Positions 18,809-28,144 are shown, counted from the first letter of the stretch. The stretch is DNA of 64,000 nucleotides from Insulibacter thermoxylanivorax (GCF_015472005.1 NZ_BMAQ01000035.1:18730-82729); one strand, 5' to 3'. Notes: generated by a model from the letters alone, not told the origin. A program made the numbers and translations.

Positions 18809-21325
18809 CTATGCGCTCGCCCCGTGGCAATGTTTGTACTTCTTGCCGCTGCCGCATGGACAAGGTTCATTGCGTCCAACCTTCTCCTCACGGCGGACCG
18901 GTCTGCGCGGTCCGGACTTGCTCTGATCCGCGTTCGTCGACACGGCCTGTGCTTCGGCCACAGCTTCCCGCTTCACGCTGGTCTCAACATGCGCCTTCAT
19001 GACGTACATGGCCACTTGTTCTTGGATCTTCGCGATCATCTCCTGGAACATCTCGTAACCTTCGAATTGGTACTCACGAAGAGGATCGGTACCGCCGTAA
19101 GCACGCAGGTGGATTCCCTGCCGCAGCTGATCCATCGCGTCGATATGATCCATCCACTTGCTGTCTACAGCACGCAGCACGACAGCCTTCTCGAATTCGC
19201 GCATCAAGTCCTCGCCGAGCTGTTCGCGGCGCTGCTGATACAAGCGGCGGACGAGATCCTTCATATAGTCGACGATCTCTTCCTTCTCTTTGCCCCAGAT
19301 GTCGTCTCTGGTCAGCTGACCTTCATGCAGGAAGGTCGCATTGCAGTAGTCGATCAAGCCCTGCAGATCCCAATCCTCTGGTACATCCTTATCGGAGCAA
19401 TGAGCATCCACCGTGCGCTCGATCAATTCATCCAACATGCCCAGCACGATATCCTGGATATCGTCCATCTCCAAGATATCCCGGCGCTGCTTGTAGATGA
19501 CCGTCCGCTGTTGGTTGATCACATCATCATACTGCAGGACGATCTTACGCATATCGAAGTTATAGCCTTCGACTCGCTTCTGCGCCCCTTCGATAGCGCG
19601 CGTGACCATCTTGCTCTCGATCGGCACGTCGTCTTCGAAGCCGAGACGCTCCATGATATTCTGCATGTTCTCCATGCCGAAGCGGCGCATCAAGTCATCC
19701 TCTAAGGAGAGGAAGAATTGCGACGAACCCGGGTCGCCCTGACGGCCGGCACGCCCGCGAAGCTGGTTGTCGATGCGGCGGCTCTCATGCCGTTCCGTAC
19801 CTATGATATGCAGCCCGCCAAGTTCGGCAACACCCTCGCCGAGGATGATGTCCGTACCGCGGCCGGCCATGTTGGTCGCGATGGTCACCGCGCCGCGCTG
19901 TCCAGCTTGGGCTACGATCTCCGCTTCCTCCGCATGATGCTTCGCGTTCAGCACCTGGTGTTTGATGCCCCTGCGCTTCAGCATGTCGGAGAGCATCTCC
20001 GAAGTTTCGATGGATGTCGTACCGACGAGCACCGGCTGCTCCCGCTTATGCCGCTCGACGATCTCCTCGACGACATGCTTGAACTTGCTCTTCTGCGTCT
20101 TGTAGATGACGTCGGGCAGGTCCTTGCGGATCATCGGCTTGTTCGTCGGGATGACGACGACATTCAAGCCATAGATCTTCTGGAATTCCTCTTCCTCGGT
20201 CTTCGCCGTACCGGTCATCCCGGCCAGCTTGCGATACATCCGGAAATAGTTCTGATACGTGATCGAAGCCAGGGTCATGCTCTCGTTCTGAACCTTCAGC
20301 CCTTCCTTCGCTTCGATCGCTTGGTGCAAACCGTCGCTGTAGCGGCGTCCGGTCATGATCCGGCCGGTGAATTCGTCGACGATCAGGACTTGTCCATCCT
20401 GCACGACGTAATCGACGTCACGCTTCATGATCACATGCGCCTTCAGCGCCTGCTGGATATGGTGGTTGATCATCGTATGCTCGTAGTCGAACAGGTTATC
20501 GATGTTGAAAGCTTGTTCTGCTTTCTCCACGCCAGACTCCGTCAGCATCACATTGCGCGTCTTCTCATCGATGGTATAATCCTCGCCGGCCTTCAGCCGT
20601 TTCACGAAACGGTCGGCCGCATAGTACAGCTCCGTCGACTTCATCGCCGTACCGGAGATGATCAGCGGCGTCCGCGCCTCGTCGATCAAGATCGAGTCGA
20701 CCTCGTCGATGATCGCATAATGCAGCGGCCGCTGCACCATCTGCTCCTTATACATCACCATGTTGTCGCGCAGATAGTCGAAGCCGAATTCGTTGTTCGT
20801 TCCATATGTGATATCGCAGTTGTAAGCCGCCCGCTTCTCCTCCTGCGACATATTATGCAAGTTTACGCCGACAGTCATACCCAGGAACTCGAAGAGAGGT
20901 CCCATCAGGTTCCGACCGACCTGTGCCAGATAATCGTTCACAGTGACCAGATGAGCGCCCTTGCCTTCCAAGGCATTGAGATAGAGCGGAAGCGTCGCTA
21001 CGAGCGTCTTCCCCTCACCGGTCTTCATCTCGGCAATATTGCCCTCATGCAGGACGATGCCGCCCATCAGCTGTACGTCAAAATGCCGCATATTCAGCAC
21101 CCGCTTGCCCGCTTCCCGCACGACAGCGAAGGCTTCTGTCAGCAAATCGTCCAGCGTTTCCCCTTTTGCCAGCCGCTCACGAAACTCGTCCGTTTTGGCG
21201 CGCAGTTCCGCATCGGAGAGCTTCTCCATCTGCGGCTCCAGCGCATTGATCGGTTCGATGCGCTTCCACAAGCGCTTCACTTGGCGCTCGTTGGCATCGC
21301 CGAAAATCTTGGTCAACAGTCCCAT
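18809..21325 (-). CDS. secA: Preprotein translocase ATPase SecA
   Basis: A protein of 838 residues. Walker [15 protein letters not shown] near residue 101, the [13 protein letters not shown] motif (DEAD type), [10 protein letters not shown] and [20 protein letters not shown] of the second motor domain, and a C-terminal SEC-C zinc tail [12 protein letters not shown]. It drives Sec-dependent export through SecYEG. Complete and of usual length. It stands between hpf and prfB; a terminator after hpf suggests its own promoter. Confidence 0.98.
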   Translation of the reverse strand: MGLLTKIFGDANERQVKRLWKRIEPINALEPQMEKLSDAELRAKTDEFRERLAKGETLDDLLTEAFAVVREAGKRVLNMRHFDVQLMGGIVLHEGNIAEMKTGEGKTLVATLPLYLNALEGKGAHLVTVNDYLAQVGRNLMGPLFEFLGMTVGVNLHNMSQEEKRAAYNCDITYGTNNEFGFDYLRDNMVMYKEQMVQRPLHYAIIDEVDSILIDEARTPLIISGTAMKSTELYYAADRFVKRLKAGEDYTIDEKTRNVMLTESGVEKAEQAFNIDNLFDYEHTMINHHIQQALKAHVIMKRDVDYVVQDGQVLIVDEFTGRIMTGRRYSDGLHQAIEAKEGLKVQNESMTLASITYQNYFRMYRKLAGMTGTAKTEEEEFQKIYGLNVVVIPTNKPMIRKDLPDVIYKTQKSKFKHVVEEIVERHKREQPVLVGTTSIETSEMLSDMLKRRGIKHQVLNAKHHAEEAEIVAQAGQRGAVTIATNMAGRGTDIILGEGVAELGGLHIIGTERHESRRIDNQLRGRAGRQGDPGSSQFFLSLEDDLMRRFGMENMQNIMERLGFEDDVPIESKMVTRAIEGAQKRVEGYNFDMRKIVLQYDDVINQQRTVIYKQRRDILEMDDIQDIVLGMLDELIERTVDAHCSDKDVPEDWDLQGLIDYCNATFLHEGQLTRDDIWGKEKEEIVDYMKDLVRRLYQQRREQLGEDLMREFEKAVVLRAVDSKWMDHIDAMDQLRQGIHLRAYGGTDPLREYQFEGYEMFQEMIAKIQEQVAMYVMKAHVETSVKREAVAEAQAVSTNADQSKSGPRRPVRREEKVGRNEPCPCGSGKKYKHCHGASA

Positions 21326-21436
21326 GGTCTTCTAGACCCCTTTCCCATAACAGTTCCGCATTTTTAAATTGTAACAATAGTAAGAAACTAGAGCAAGCAT
21401 ATTACAAAATGCGTCAATACCTCCATGCTTCTGCCA

Positions 21437-21466
21437 TATATAAAAGGAGCCACATGACGTGACTCC
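21437..21466 (-). terminator. Intrinsic terminator after hpf
   Basis: Minus strand GGAGTCAC, five bases, GTGGCTCC (7 of 8 pairs) followed by TTTTATATA. It separates hpf from secA. Confidence 0.8.
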
Positions 21467-21516
21467 TGATAGGTTTCGTATGGTCATTCACTAAATTCCG
21501 TCTTCCCTAAGCTGTC

Positions 21517-22071
21517 TTATCTGGCCGGTACGATCAGGCCGTACTTACCATCATCACGTACATAGACAACGTTCACATCGTCGGTCTCAGCATTGGCGAA
21601 GACGAAGAAATTGTGGCCAAGGAGGTTCATCTGCAAGATCGCTTCTTCCACGTCCATCGGCTTCAATGTGAATGTCTTCGTCTTCACAAGCTCGAGTTCT
21701 TCTTCCGCCTCTTCCGTCGCCACCGCGCCGTTAAGGTCAACGTTCTCCTTAAATAAGGTACGAACGCCGGCTTTCCTCATGCGACGGTTGATCTTCGTCT
21801 TATGCTTGCGGATCTGCCTCTCAAGCTTGTCGATCACCATATCGATCGAGGCGTACATATCTTCGCTCTTCTCCTCTGCCCGAAGCATCACGCCCGGCAG
21901 CGGGATCGTCACTTCCACGGTATGTAACCCGCGATTCACGCTCATGGTGACATTCACATGGTTGTCGAGGGGAGTTTCAAAATAGCGCTGCAGTTTGCTG
22001 ATCTTCTTCTCAGCATATTCCCTTAGTGCATCTGTTACCGTAAGTTGATCGCCGCGAACCTGGATATTCAT
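21517..22071 (-). CDS. hpf: Long-form ribosome hibernation promoting factor
   Basis: About 184 residues. N-terminal S30AE/YfiA fold (about 1-100, MNIQVRGDQLTVTDALREYAEKK) and the C-terminal extension (about 125-184, KTFTLKPMDVEEAILQMNLLGHNFFVF) that lets the long form dimerise 70S ribosomes into 100S. The ATG at 22071 with GAAGGAGGG seven bases ahead is preferred to an ATG six codons upstream that overlaps this ribosome site. Expected to be induced in stationary phase or stress in the family. Confidence 0.95.
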   Translation of the reverse strand: MNIQVRGDQLTVTDALREYAEKKISKLQRYFETPLDNHVNVTMSVNRGLHTVEVTIPLPGVMLRAEEKSEDMYASIDMVIDKLERQIRKHKTKINRRMRKAGVRTLFKENVDLNGAVATEEAEEELELVKTKTFTLKPMDVEEAILQMNLLGHNFFVFANAETDDVNVVYVRDDGKYGLIVPAR

Positions 22072-22229
22072 ACTCGATCCCTCCTTCATTACTTACAATT
22101 ATATGATACCATATCCCATATTCTGCTTTCAAAGCATCTTAACAATTGTTAACCGAATTTTCTAACAATTCTAACAATAATGTGTCAACAAAAACTTCCG
22201 CTTCCTGCTCTATTCTTCCTGTTCCTCAT

Positions 22230-22259
22230 AAAAATTAAACACCCCAGTTGCCTGGGGTG
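22230..22259 (-). terminator. Intrinsic terminator after the cold-shock gene
   Basis: Minus strand CACCCCAG, four bases, CTGGGGTG (8-bp perfect stem) followed by TTTAATTTTTA. Confidence 0.9.
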
Positions 22260-22318
22260 CAATGCGCGATTCTGTAGTCATGCAATCTATACCAGCGGTC
22301 GAGCTCGACCGGGGTTGA

Positions 22319-22516
22319 TTAGAGCTTTACTACGTTAGCCGCTTGTGGTCCGCGAGCGCCTTCCACGATATCGAATTCAACTGCTTGACCTTCTTCAAGA
22401 GTCTTGAAGCCTTCCGATTGAATTGCAGAGTAGTGTACGAATACATCTCCGCCCTCATCAGACTCGATGAAACCATAACCTTTCTCTGCGTTGAACCATT
22501 TAACTTTACCTTGCAT
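22319..22516 (-). CDS. Cold-shock protein (CspA/CspB family)
   Basis: A protein of 65 residues starting [21 protein letters not shown]-binding motifs RNP1 (KGYGFI) and RNP2 (VFVHY) are both present, giving one OB-fold cold-shock domain that binds single-stranded RNA and DNA. The frame is open upstream to 22600 but that part would be the leader; the ATG at 22516 has AAGGG upstream. The promoter at 22568-22596 gives a leader of about 45 bases. Confidence 0.95.
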   Translation of the reverse strand: MQGKVKWFNAEKGYGFIESDEGGDVFVHYSAIQSEGFKTLEEGQAVEFDIVEGARGPQAANVVKL

Positions 22517-22567
22517 GTAACACATTCCCTTCGTAATCAAATACGTAAGCTTAACGCTCACAAGTTG

Positions 22568-22596
22568 ACTATAACACTCGCCAACACCAAAGTCAA
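22568..22596 (-). promoter_or_regulatory. Sigma-A promoter of the cold-shock gene
   Basis: Minus strand TTGACT, 17 bases, TATAGT, an excellent match. The start is expected near 22561. Confidence 0.8.
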
Positions 22597-22794
22597 TCAA
22601 AAGTCACGCAAGAAAATAAAAATGTGTATGCGTTTACTTGTCCATTCTTCCGCGGCATGCCGCACAAGATCTTTCAGGTCTAGATCATCCACATCCCCCT
22701 TGCGCGCACATGGTTTATCATCCACCCTGCAGCGAGAGATTATTCAACAAGTTATTAACAATCTTCTCAACAACATGAAAGCTTGTTTTCATTG

Positions 22795-22892
22795 TTATTC
22801 ACAGATTTATTCACATTATCCACAGAGTTGTGGATTGGATAATGGGGATAAGATGGGGAGATGAAGGCGGATACTCCACAGAATGTGGATAA
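22795..22892. other. Cluster of DnaA boxes outside a recognisable origin
   Basis: Within 98 bases there are four perfect TTATNCACA boxes: TTATTCACA at 22795-22803 and 22807-22815, TTATCCACA at 22816-22824 (directly abutting), all on the plus strand, and TTATCCACA on the minus strand at 22884-22892. Two weaker sites (22830-22838 minus, 22872-22880 plus) pair with strong ones to make inverted repeats ATCCACA-gagt-TGTGGAT and TCCACA-gaa-TGTGGA. The surrounding 642 bases (22517-23158) hold no gene apart from the promoter and the terminator listed. No dnaA, dnaN or rep gene is in view, so this resembles the DnaA-box clusters used to titrate or regulate DnaA (family knowledge; role inferred). Confidence 0.75.
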
Positions 22893-23090
22893 CTTTTGAT
22901 ACGAAAACGTGTTCGCATCGAATTTTGGTTATGTTGCTGTGAATAAGCAGATCTTGGGCGTTTCTGCTATGTTGTTCGCATCAGGATGGAGGATTTTTGA
23001 GTTCATGACTTAATTTTATTCAGCATATGGCGCGTAGATTGCTGCCAGTCGCTTTAGATGTTTCGACTTATTAGCGATCATAAAGGGGTT

Positions 23091-23123
23091 GAAAAGAAAA
23101 AAGCCAAAGCCGGCGGCTTTGGC
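23091..23123 (-). terminator. Intrinsic terminator of the flagellin-glycosylation operon
   Basis: Minus strand GCCAAAGCC, three bases, GGCTTTGGC (9-bp stem) followed by TTTTTTCTTTTC. It lies 36 bases after the cytidylyltransferase stop. Confidence 0.9.
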
Positions 23124-23158
23124 AAAGGTTTTACTCTTAGACTTTTGTTAATTTTTAA

Positions 23159-23845
23159 TCAATACTTTCGTCTTTTTATTAATTCTTCGACGATCACCCA
23201 ATCTTCAAGTTCATCTATTTCGACATAAGATTCTTCCGGCATTTCATAATAGGTTATTTTCCCAGAAATTCTGCATTTACTTTTGAGCAATTGCTCTCTG
23301 CTAGTTATATAGAAAGCCCCGTTTTCAACCAGGTACCCTTCAAAATCCTGTCGTCGCGGTCGATTCTGAGGATCATAATTTATGGGAACAACAAGATCTC
23401 CATTTGCTCTTTCCCATATAAATCTTTTCTGCCGAACCACTGACAACAAGCTGTCCGCATCAGAAGAAAAATATTTAGCCAATGCCTCTGTCAGATGTTG
23501 ACTGGTTGTCAGGGGTGATGTAGCCTGAATAAACACAACCGAATAGAATTCATGTTTCTCTGCAAATTCTAATAACGACACTTCGCTGGCCGCAGAATCT
23601 GTTGCTGATTCCACGGAGCGGTCAATAACGGTAACCTTGGAAAAATTCATCTGATTGACATTCCGGCGAATCTCCTCTGAATCCGTTGAGACAAATATGC
23701 GTTCAATGTCCGGGCACTGCTCTGCTGCAGTTAATGTCCACCAAATGAGCGGTCGTCCCGCGATCGGCTTAATATTCTTGAGAGGAATCGATTTGCTTCC
23801 TCCTCTTACAGGTATAAAAGCGACCGTTTTCAACGTTGCCTCCAT
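23159..23845 (-). CDS. CMP-nonulosonate cytidylyltransferase (NeuA/PseF/LegF type)
   Basis: A protein of 228 residues of the acylneuraminate cytidylyltransferase family. Nucleotide-binding PVRGGSKSIPLKNI near the N-terminus, SDS-like STDSEEI, IQATSPLTTSQHL, ENGAFYI and a late VEIDELEDW that would bind Mg. It activates a nine-carbon sugar with CTP. Whether the sugar is neuraminic, legionaminic or pseudaminic acid cannot be told from sequence. It overlaps the NeuB-type gene by 16 bases and ends the operon. Clearly more AT-rich than the arginine block, as is the whole operon. Confidence 0.88.
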   Translation of the reverse strand: MEATLKTVAFIPVRGGSKSIPLKNIKPIAGRPLIWWTLTAAEQCPDIERIFVSTDSEEIRRNVNQMNFSKVTVIDRSVESATDSAASEVSLLEFAEKHEFYSVVFIQATSPLTTSQHLTEALAKYFSSDADSLLSVVRQKRFIWERANGDLVVPINYDPQNRPRRQDFEGYLVENGAFYITSREQLLKSKCRISGKITYYEMPEESYVEIDELEDWVIVEELIKRRKY

Positions 23846-24696
23846 TTGAGTTTCTCCCTTTGCTCTTTTTCCACTTCGAGCAAATCCTCAGACTTATAGT
23901 TAAGTGCCTTCTCAACGGCTTTCAGGTCTCGTACAAGCCTTCTTAAACCGTCAGGTTCAAGGGAAGCAGCATGATCCGTGCCTTTCCACGTTCTGTCCAA
24001 TGTATAATGTCGTTCAATGGTCGTCGCGCCCAAAGTGTACGCTGCCACATCAACCGCAATCCCTAAATGATGTCCGGAAAAACCAATTTCTTTAACAAGA
24101 TCCCCGTAATTCTCTTTAAGACGCGTGATTTCTAATAATGCAACATCTTCAAATGCAACTGGATAACCCGATGTGCAGCTGTATAATACGACGTCTTGAA
24201 GGCGGTTTTTGCGCCTCATGAATTCTATGATTTTCTCTTCTTCTTCCCTCGTTGTCATTCCTAACGAGATATGAAGCTCTCCCTCATAATTTTCACAGAG
24301 CCAATCCAACATTTTGAAGTGCAGATTCAATGCGGAAGGAATCTTAATATATTCCGGTTTCAGGCTCGCGATTTCTTTTGCAGATGTTAAATCCCAAACT
24401 GAACTGCTGTATGTAATTCCGAACTCCTCACACCATTCTTTCAGCTGTTTATGCTGATCTAGATTAAACTCCAGAGCCTCGCGATGTTCTCCATAAGTCC
24501 TGCCATATGAGTGTTGCGGATTGGGGTGAGGCGCATTATACTGTTCCGGCGTCAAATATTCTCGGTTATTTCTCTTCTGAAATTTCACGCCATCCACTTT
24601 GCAAAAGATTGCCGCTATTTTGATTAACTCATAAGCAATTTCTATTTCTCCCTTATGATTGCATCCGATCTCAGCGATAATTCTTGGTCTCATCAT
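23830..24696 (-). CDS. NeuB-type nonulosonate synthase without SAF domain
   Basis: A protein of 288 residues. The TIM-barrel begins RPRIIAEIGCNHKGEIEIAYELI and has VKFQKR, SSSVWD, IKIPSA, LHISLGMTT, YSCTSGYP, GFSGHHLGIAVDVAAYTLGA and IERHYTLDR, all hallmarks of the phosphoenolpyruvate-dependent sialic acid synthase family. It condenses PEP with a hexosamine derivative. Typical members are about 340-350 residues because of a C-terminal antifreeze-like (SAF) domain, which is absent here: the sequence ends soon after the barrel at a stop that overlaps the next gene. This could be a natural short subfamily. The substrate is unknown. Confidence 0.85.
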   Translation of the reverse strand: MMRPRIIAEIGCNHKGEIEIAYELIKIAAIFCKVDGVKFQKRNNREYLTPEQYNAPHPNPQHSYGRTYGEHREALEFNLDQHKQLKEWCEEFGITYSSSVWDLTSAKEIASLKPEYIKIPSALNLHFKMLDWLCENYEGELHISLGMTTREEEEKIIEFMRRKNRLQDVVLYSCTSGYPVAFEDVALLEITRLKENYGDLVKEIGFSGHHLGIAVDVAAYTLGATTIERHYTLDRTWKGTDHAASLEPDGLRRLVRDLKAVEKALNYKSEDLLEVEKEQREKLKWRQR

Positions 24697-24745
24697 TATT
24701 CAGTCTCCATGCACAATATTTTTTGAGCTTTCTTACTTCATCGTG

Positions 24746-26611
24746 TCATCCCTTAAGTTCAAGTTTGTTGGTCAATGTCTCCAAATTGAACTCTAACACC
24801 TCTGTGACACGTAAAAAGCTATCCAAAATCACATTTGAATATTTTACAATCTGGTTGATTTTTGTCCTAAGATCTTTTTCTAATTGTATCTCTGTCCAAT
24901 ACCTTGAAACATAATTGTACTCAAAATAAAGAAAAAACTTATATATATGGTTTTGTAATTCGTGATTAATAAATCGATCCCATAAAACGTCAAATTGCAT
25001 TAACCAATCCTTTGTGGTTCTTTCTTGCTGAATATACGCGGCACTGCCCAAGTGCTTTTTCACTCGTTCAGCTGTCTTTTTTAATTCCTCAACATTCTTT
25101 TTTAGTTTCACGATTCGTTTTTCAAGCATACGTCTATTATTTTCCGAGTACGGAACCAGCCTCTCTATTAATAATCGATGAAACCAGCCTTCTTCATAGC
25201 TGACATGCTGATTTTCATAATAAAGATCTTCTAAAGTTTTTATTTTCGTATGATTAATCTTTGCTCCGATCTTTGATGCGTTATACGCTTCTTTGTAATC
25301 CAGTATTTGGAATATCGCTTCAATATCTGTTTTCAACACATGCATTTGTTTACTTGTCTTATTCAATCCGCCGGATACATTTTCTACATACATATCCGCC
25401 TTGCTGACTTTTCCTTCTAACTCTTCATTGTCTCTATGGTTTACACCTCGAGCATAATAACGTTCCTCGGGGTAGGAATAATCTTGACCGATCATCACAA
25501 TCTCACTGCATCCCATATAAATTGCAGCTTGAATAGCTGTGCCGGATACGGTTGATGAAACAATAAATTCGGGCGGAGCTATATCCGGCCCAAGTCCTTT
25601 CAGCCAATACTTAGACAACTCATCATTGGAGAATATTGCATGAACCATTAGTTCCCATTCTTTATCCGATATTGCTGCATATATATTCGGAATAAACAAG
25701 AAAGGAATGCTGTAATCCGAAATCTTGTTGAATATCTCCAGATTGTTTGGTTTAGGGTCCATGGACACAACTAGATCCGGCTTGATGCCATTGTACAGCA
25801 ATCCTTGAATGCTTGAACCAGCTGCTATAATCAACACTTTATTTTTTAATTTGCGCAGCCACTCGATCTCCATATCAAGAGAAGGACCTGAACCGACGAC
25901 AACTGCCGGTATCCCTCTGAGACTATCCTTCATAGGCGCAAAAGAATAGCTGTTCATCACCTTCTCCATATTTAGGATGATGTTTTCGGCCCAATTTAAC
26001 TGCAAAGCTGCCATCGTGCGCAAATTTTCCTGATAACTTAACGAAAATCTTGAGATCGTTTCTTGCAATCGTTTTATTGGTTCCGCATGTATTCTCCTAT
26101 AAGCCGGCAAAATGATCGTCGTTATTGAACCTTTGATCGTATCATATATAGCTTTAACAAAATTAAGCAGAGTATGATCGTCTTGGCCTAAGGCGAATAC
26201 ATTCACCTGTTTATGTTTTAGAATGTCGCGCAAATCTACGCATTCAATCGCTGCCATGAGAATATTGGCATCAGGTTCATAGATGTAAATTTTTTTATTG
26301 GGATATTTGTGTATAAAAGCACGTAAATGATATCCAAGACCTAAACCAAAAAATAGAATATGATGTGCATTCTTGACCTCATCCTCAATCGATTGAAGCC
26401 ATCTCTCAATCTCTACTTCCACATCATACTTGCTGTACATGAAGTGAAAACGACCTTGCTCATCTGCTAGTTGCAATACAATCTGATCGCCCCGGTTTCG
26501 AGCAATTCGAACAATCTCAGGATCATATTGTTTATTGCGAATATTTTCATAGATATTAGGATATGATTTTCTGAGAAACATCAAATTATCTGCTGTGTGA
26601 TTCTTCATCAT
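24746..26611 (-). CDS. Maf-type flagellin glycosyltransferase (DUF115/MptE-like)
   Basis: A protein of 621 residues. Its central part, about residues 230-400, has the Maf/DUF115 signature: AVVVGSGPSLDMEIEWL, IIAAGSSIQGLLYNGIKPDLVVSMDP, and EIVMIGQDYSYPEERYYARG. Maf proteins attach nonulosonic acids to Ser or Thr of flagellin in Campylobacter, Clostridium and Geobacillus. The position next to NeuB- and NeuA-type genes and directly behind flagellin makes flagellin the likely target. Cytoplasmic. The final 120 residues are helical and charged, probably a flagellin-recognition region (inference). Its ATG overlaps the stop of the preceding gene. AT-rich relative to the window. Confidence 0.88.
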   Translation of the reverse strand: MMKNHTADNLMFLRKSYPNIYENIRNKQYDPEIVRIARNRGDQIVLQLADEQGRFHFMYSKYDVEVEIERWLQSIEDEVKNAHHILFFGLGLGYHLRAFIHKYPNKKIYIYEPDANILMAAIECVDLRDILKHKQVNVFALGQDDHTLLNFVKAIYDTIKGSITTIILPAYRRIHAEPIKRLQETISRFSLSYQENLRTMAALQLNWAENIILNMEKVMNSYSFAPMKDSLRGIPAVVVGSGPSLDMEIEWLRKLKNKVLIIAAGSSIQGLLYNGIKPDLVVSMDPKPNNLEIFNKISDYSIPFLFIPNIYAAISDKEWELMVHAIFSNDELSKYWLKGLGPDIAPPEFIVSSTVSGTAIQAAIYMGCSEIVMIGQDYSYPEERYYARGVNHRDNEELEGKVSKADMYVENVSGGLNKTSKQMHVLKTDIEAIFQILDYKEAYNASKIGAKINHTKIKTLEDLYYENQHVSYEEGWFHRLLIERLVPYSENNRRMLEKRIVKLKKNVEELKKTAERVKKHLGSAAYIQQERTTKDWLMQFDVLWDRFINHELQNHIYKFFLYFEYNYVSRYWTEIQLEKDLRTKINQIVKYSNVILDSFLRVTEVLEFNLETLTNKLELKG

Positions 26612-27207
26612 TGTACCCTCGTCTTCATGAATGCTAATATCTTCGAGATCGTGCTTCCTAATTCATATTTGAGGATATCTCCTATCTCTACTGTATCATA
26701 ATCCTCGATAGCCTCATTGATATCCGCCACATGTGCTTCGACGGAATTAATGAATAACGTAACCTCTTCTGCAAATGCTGTATCCGAAACTTGTGTTTTG
26801 CGGTGTTCAGCAATCATCTGCAATAACTGAACAGCGTTATTCAACCCTTCCGCCAGTTGACTTAATAAATTCCAAGCCTCTTGATCTATTTGCCCATAGA
26901 ATAGATCGGATAATGTTTCAGTCGACTGATGGACTCTTTGCAGATAATCGATGGTCTCATCATAGATGCTTGCCATCATCTCATCGGGGCTAACGGATTC
27001 GATCCCGATGGTCTGAATCCGGTCATGATGTTCCTTAATATAAGCATCAAACGTCCCTGTTACATCGATCCCATCAATGGTGATAGTCTTAACCACTTGG
27101 CCCTGTTGAATAAGATGATGAACAATCATATTTAATTCTCGTATCGTTAACTGAGCATCATCAAAACTCAGATGTTTAATCGTTTTGCCGTTATGCAGGA
27201 TATTCAC
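26608..27207 (-). CDS. Unrecognised 199-residue protein of the flagellin-glycosylation operon
   Basis: I do not recognise this family. The protein is acidic, has no signal peptide or membrane segment, starts with a compact alpha/beta-looking stretch (about 1-80; ITIDGIDVTGTFDAYIKEH) and continues as helices (about 80-199) with many Glu, Ile and Leu. The start is GTG with AAAGG about 11 bases upstream. It is the first gene after a sigma-D-like promoter and overlaps the Maf start by four bases, so it is translationally coupled to the glycosyltransferase. A chaperone or adaptor for flagellin glycosylation is a reasonable guess, no more. Confidence 0.75.
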   Translation of the reverse strand: MNILHNGKTIKHLSFDDAQLTIRELNMIVHHLIQQGQVVKTITIDGIDVTGTFDAYIKEHHDRIQTIGIESVSPDEMMASIYDETIDYLQRVHQSTETLSDLFYGQIDQEAWNLLSQLAEGLNNAVQLLQMIAEHRKTQVSDTAFAEEVTLFINSVEAHVADINEAIEDYDTVEIGDILKYELGSTISKILAFMKTRVQ

Positions 27208-27247
27208 TTAGTATCAGTCCTTTAGATATAATGCACCATCACTACTA

Positions 27248-27274
27248 TTATCGGCATATTATACAATCGATTGA
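27248..27274 (-). promoter_or_regulatory. Sigma-D-like promoter of the flagellin-glycosylation operon
   Basis: Minus strand TCAA, 15 bases, GCCGATAA. The -10 element is perfect for sigma-D/FliA (GCCGATAA), and the -35 has one mismatch from TAAA. It lies immediately behind the hag terminator and about 40 bases ahead of the GTG at 27207. Confidence 0.7.
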
Positions 27275-27310
27275 ATAGAAAAACTCCCCGATCAAGTTGA
27301 TTGGGGAGTT
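27272..27310 (-). terminator. Intrinsic terminator after hag
   Basis: A nearly perfect stem of 14 pairs centred at 27296, with arms AACTCCCC/GGGGAGTT, followed on the minus strand by TTTCTATTC. It directly follows the flagellin stop. Confidence 0.9.
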
Positions 27311-27324
27311 TAGGATGGCAGCCA

Positions 27325-28140
27325 TTAGCCAAGCAGACGGAGTACGTTTTGCGGTACTGCATTGGCTTGAGCCAGCATTGCTGTACCAGCTTGCACCAAG
27401 ATCTGGTTGCGAGTGAATTCCGTCATTTCTTGAGCCATATCTGCGTTGCGAATACGTGACTCGGATGCAGACAGGTTTTCTACGCTAACACCCAGGTTAT
27501 TAATGACATGCTCTAAGCGGTTTTGAACAGCACCGAAAGCAGAACGGTGGGAAGAAACCGTATTGATTGCGCTTTGGATTGCTGTCATAGCGGCAGCCGC
27601 TCCAGCCTCAGTTGTAACATTCAGTCCATCGATACCCAATTCTGCAGTAGTAATATCCACAGTGTTTGCAGAAATTGTGTTACCTGCCTCAAAACCTACT
27701 TGGAAATTAATTGTGCCAGCCGAATTTAGCAGATTAATTTCATTGAATGTCGTATTTTCAGCAATCTTATCAATCTGCTCAACTAGTTGTTCAATTTCAT
27801 CTTGAATCATTTGACGGCTAGCAGGATCATAAGTACCGTTCTTCGCTTGAGTAGCCAGCGTGTTCATACGTTGCAGCATCGCATGAACTTCTGTCAGCGC
27901 ACCTTCTGCAGTTTGCAGCAAGGAGATCCCGTCTTGAGCGTTACGCATAGCTTGCTTGTAGCCGTTGATTTGGAAACGCAGCTTCTCGGAGATCGCAAGA
28001 CCTGCAGCATCGTCAGCAGCACGGTTGATGCGGTATCCGGAAGACAGCTTTTCCATTGTTTTGCCCATCTGAGTGTTGTTGAAACCAAGGTTGCGATGAG
28101 CATTGATAGCAGCTACGTTCGTGTTGATGTACATCGACAT
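27325..28140 (-). CDS. hag: Flagellin
   Basis: About 271 residues, a short flagellin consisting of the conserved D0/D1 helices: N-terminal INTNVAAINAHRNLG and SSGYRINRAADDAAGLAISEKLR, C-terminal RIRNADMAQEMTEFTRNQIL and the ending NAVPQNVLRLLG. The variable outer domain is almost absent; the central stretch (about 140-190) is rich in Thr, Ser and Ala and is the likely place for O-glycosylation. Exported by the flagellar type III system with FliS as chaperone. ATG at 28140 is chosen because GGAGG is nine bases upstream; ATGs at 28149 (abutting GGAGG) and 28134 also exist. Controlled by sigma-D and apparently CsrA. Confidence 0.96.
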   Translation of the reverse strand: MSMYINTNVAAINAHRNLGFNNTQMGKTMEKLSSGYRINRAADDAAGLAISEKLRFQINGYKQAMRNAQDGISLLQTAEGALTEVHAMLQRMNTLATQAKNGTYDPASRQMIQDEIEQLVEQIDKIAENTTFNEINLLNSAGTINFQVGFEAGNTISANTVDITTAELGIDGLNVTTEAGAAAAMTAIQSAINTVSSHRSAFGAVQNRLEHVINNLGVSVENLSASESRIRNADMAQEMTEFTRNQILVQAGTAMLAQANAVPQNVLRLLG

Positions 28141-28144
28141 CTTG

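Noticed and set aside
19718..21367. Plus-strand open frame of 549 codons opposite secA
   Set aside because: Antisense shadow of a certain gene in G+C-rich DNA.
22795..22892. Chromosomal or plasmid replication origin
   Set aside because: No dnaA, dnaN, rpmH, parB or rep gene nearby and no clear AT-rich unwinding element tied to it; kept only as a DnaA-box cluster.
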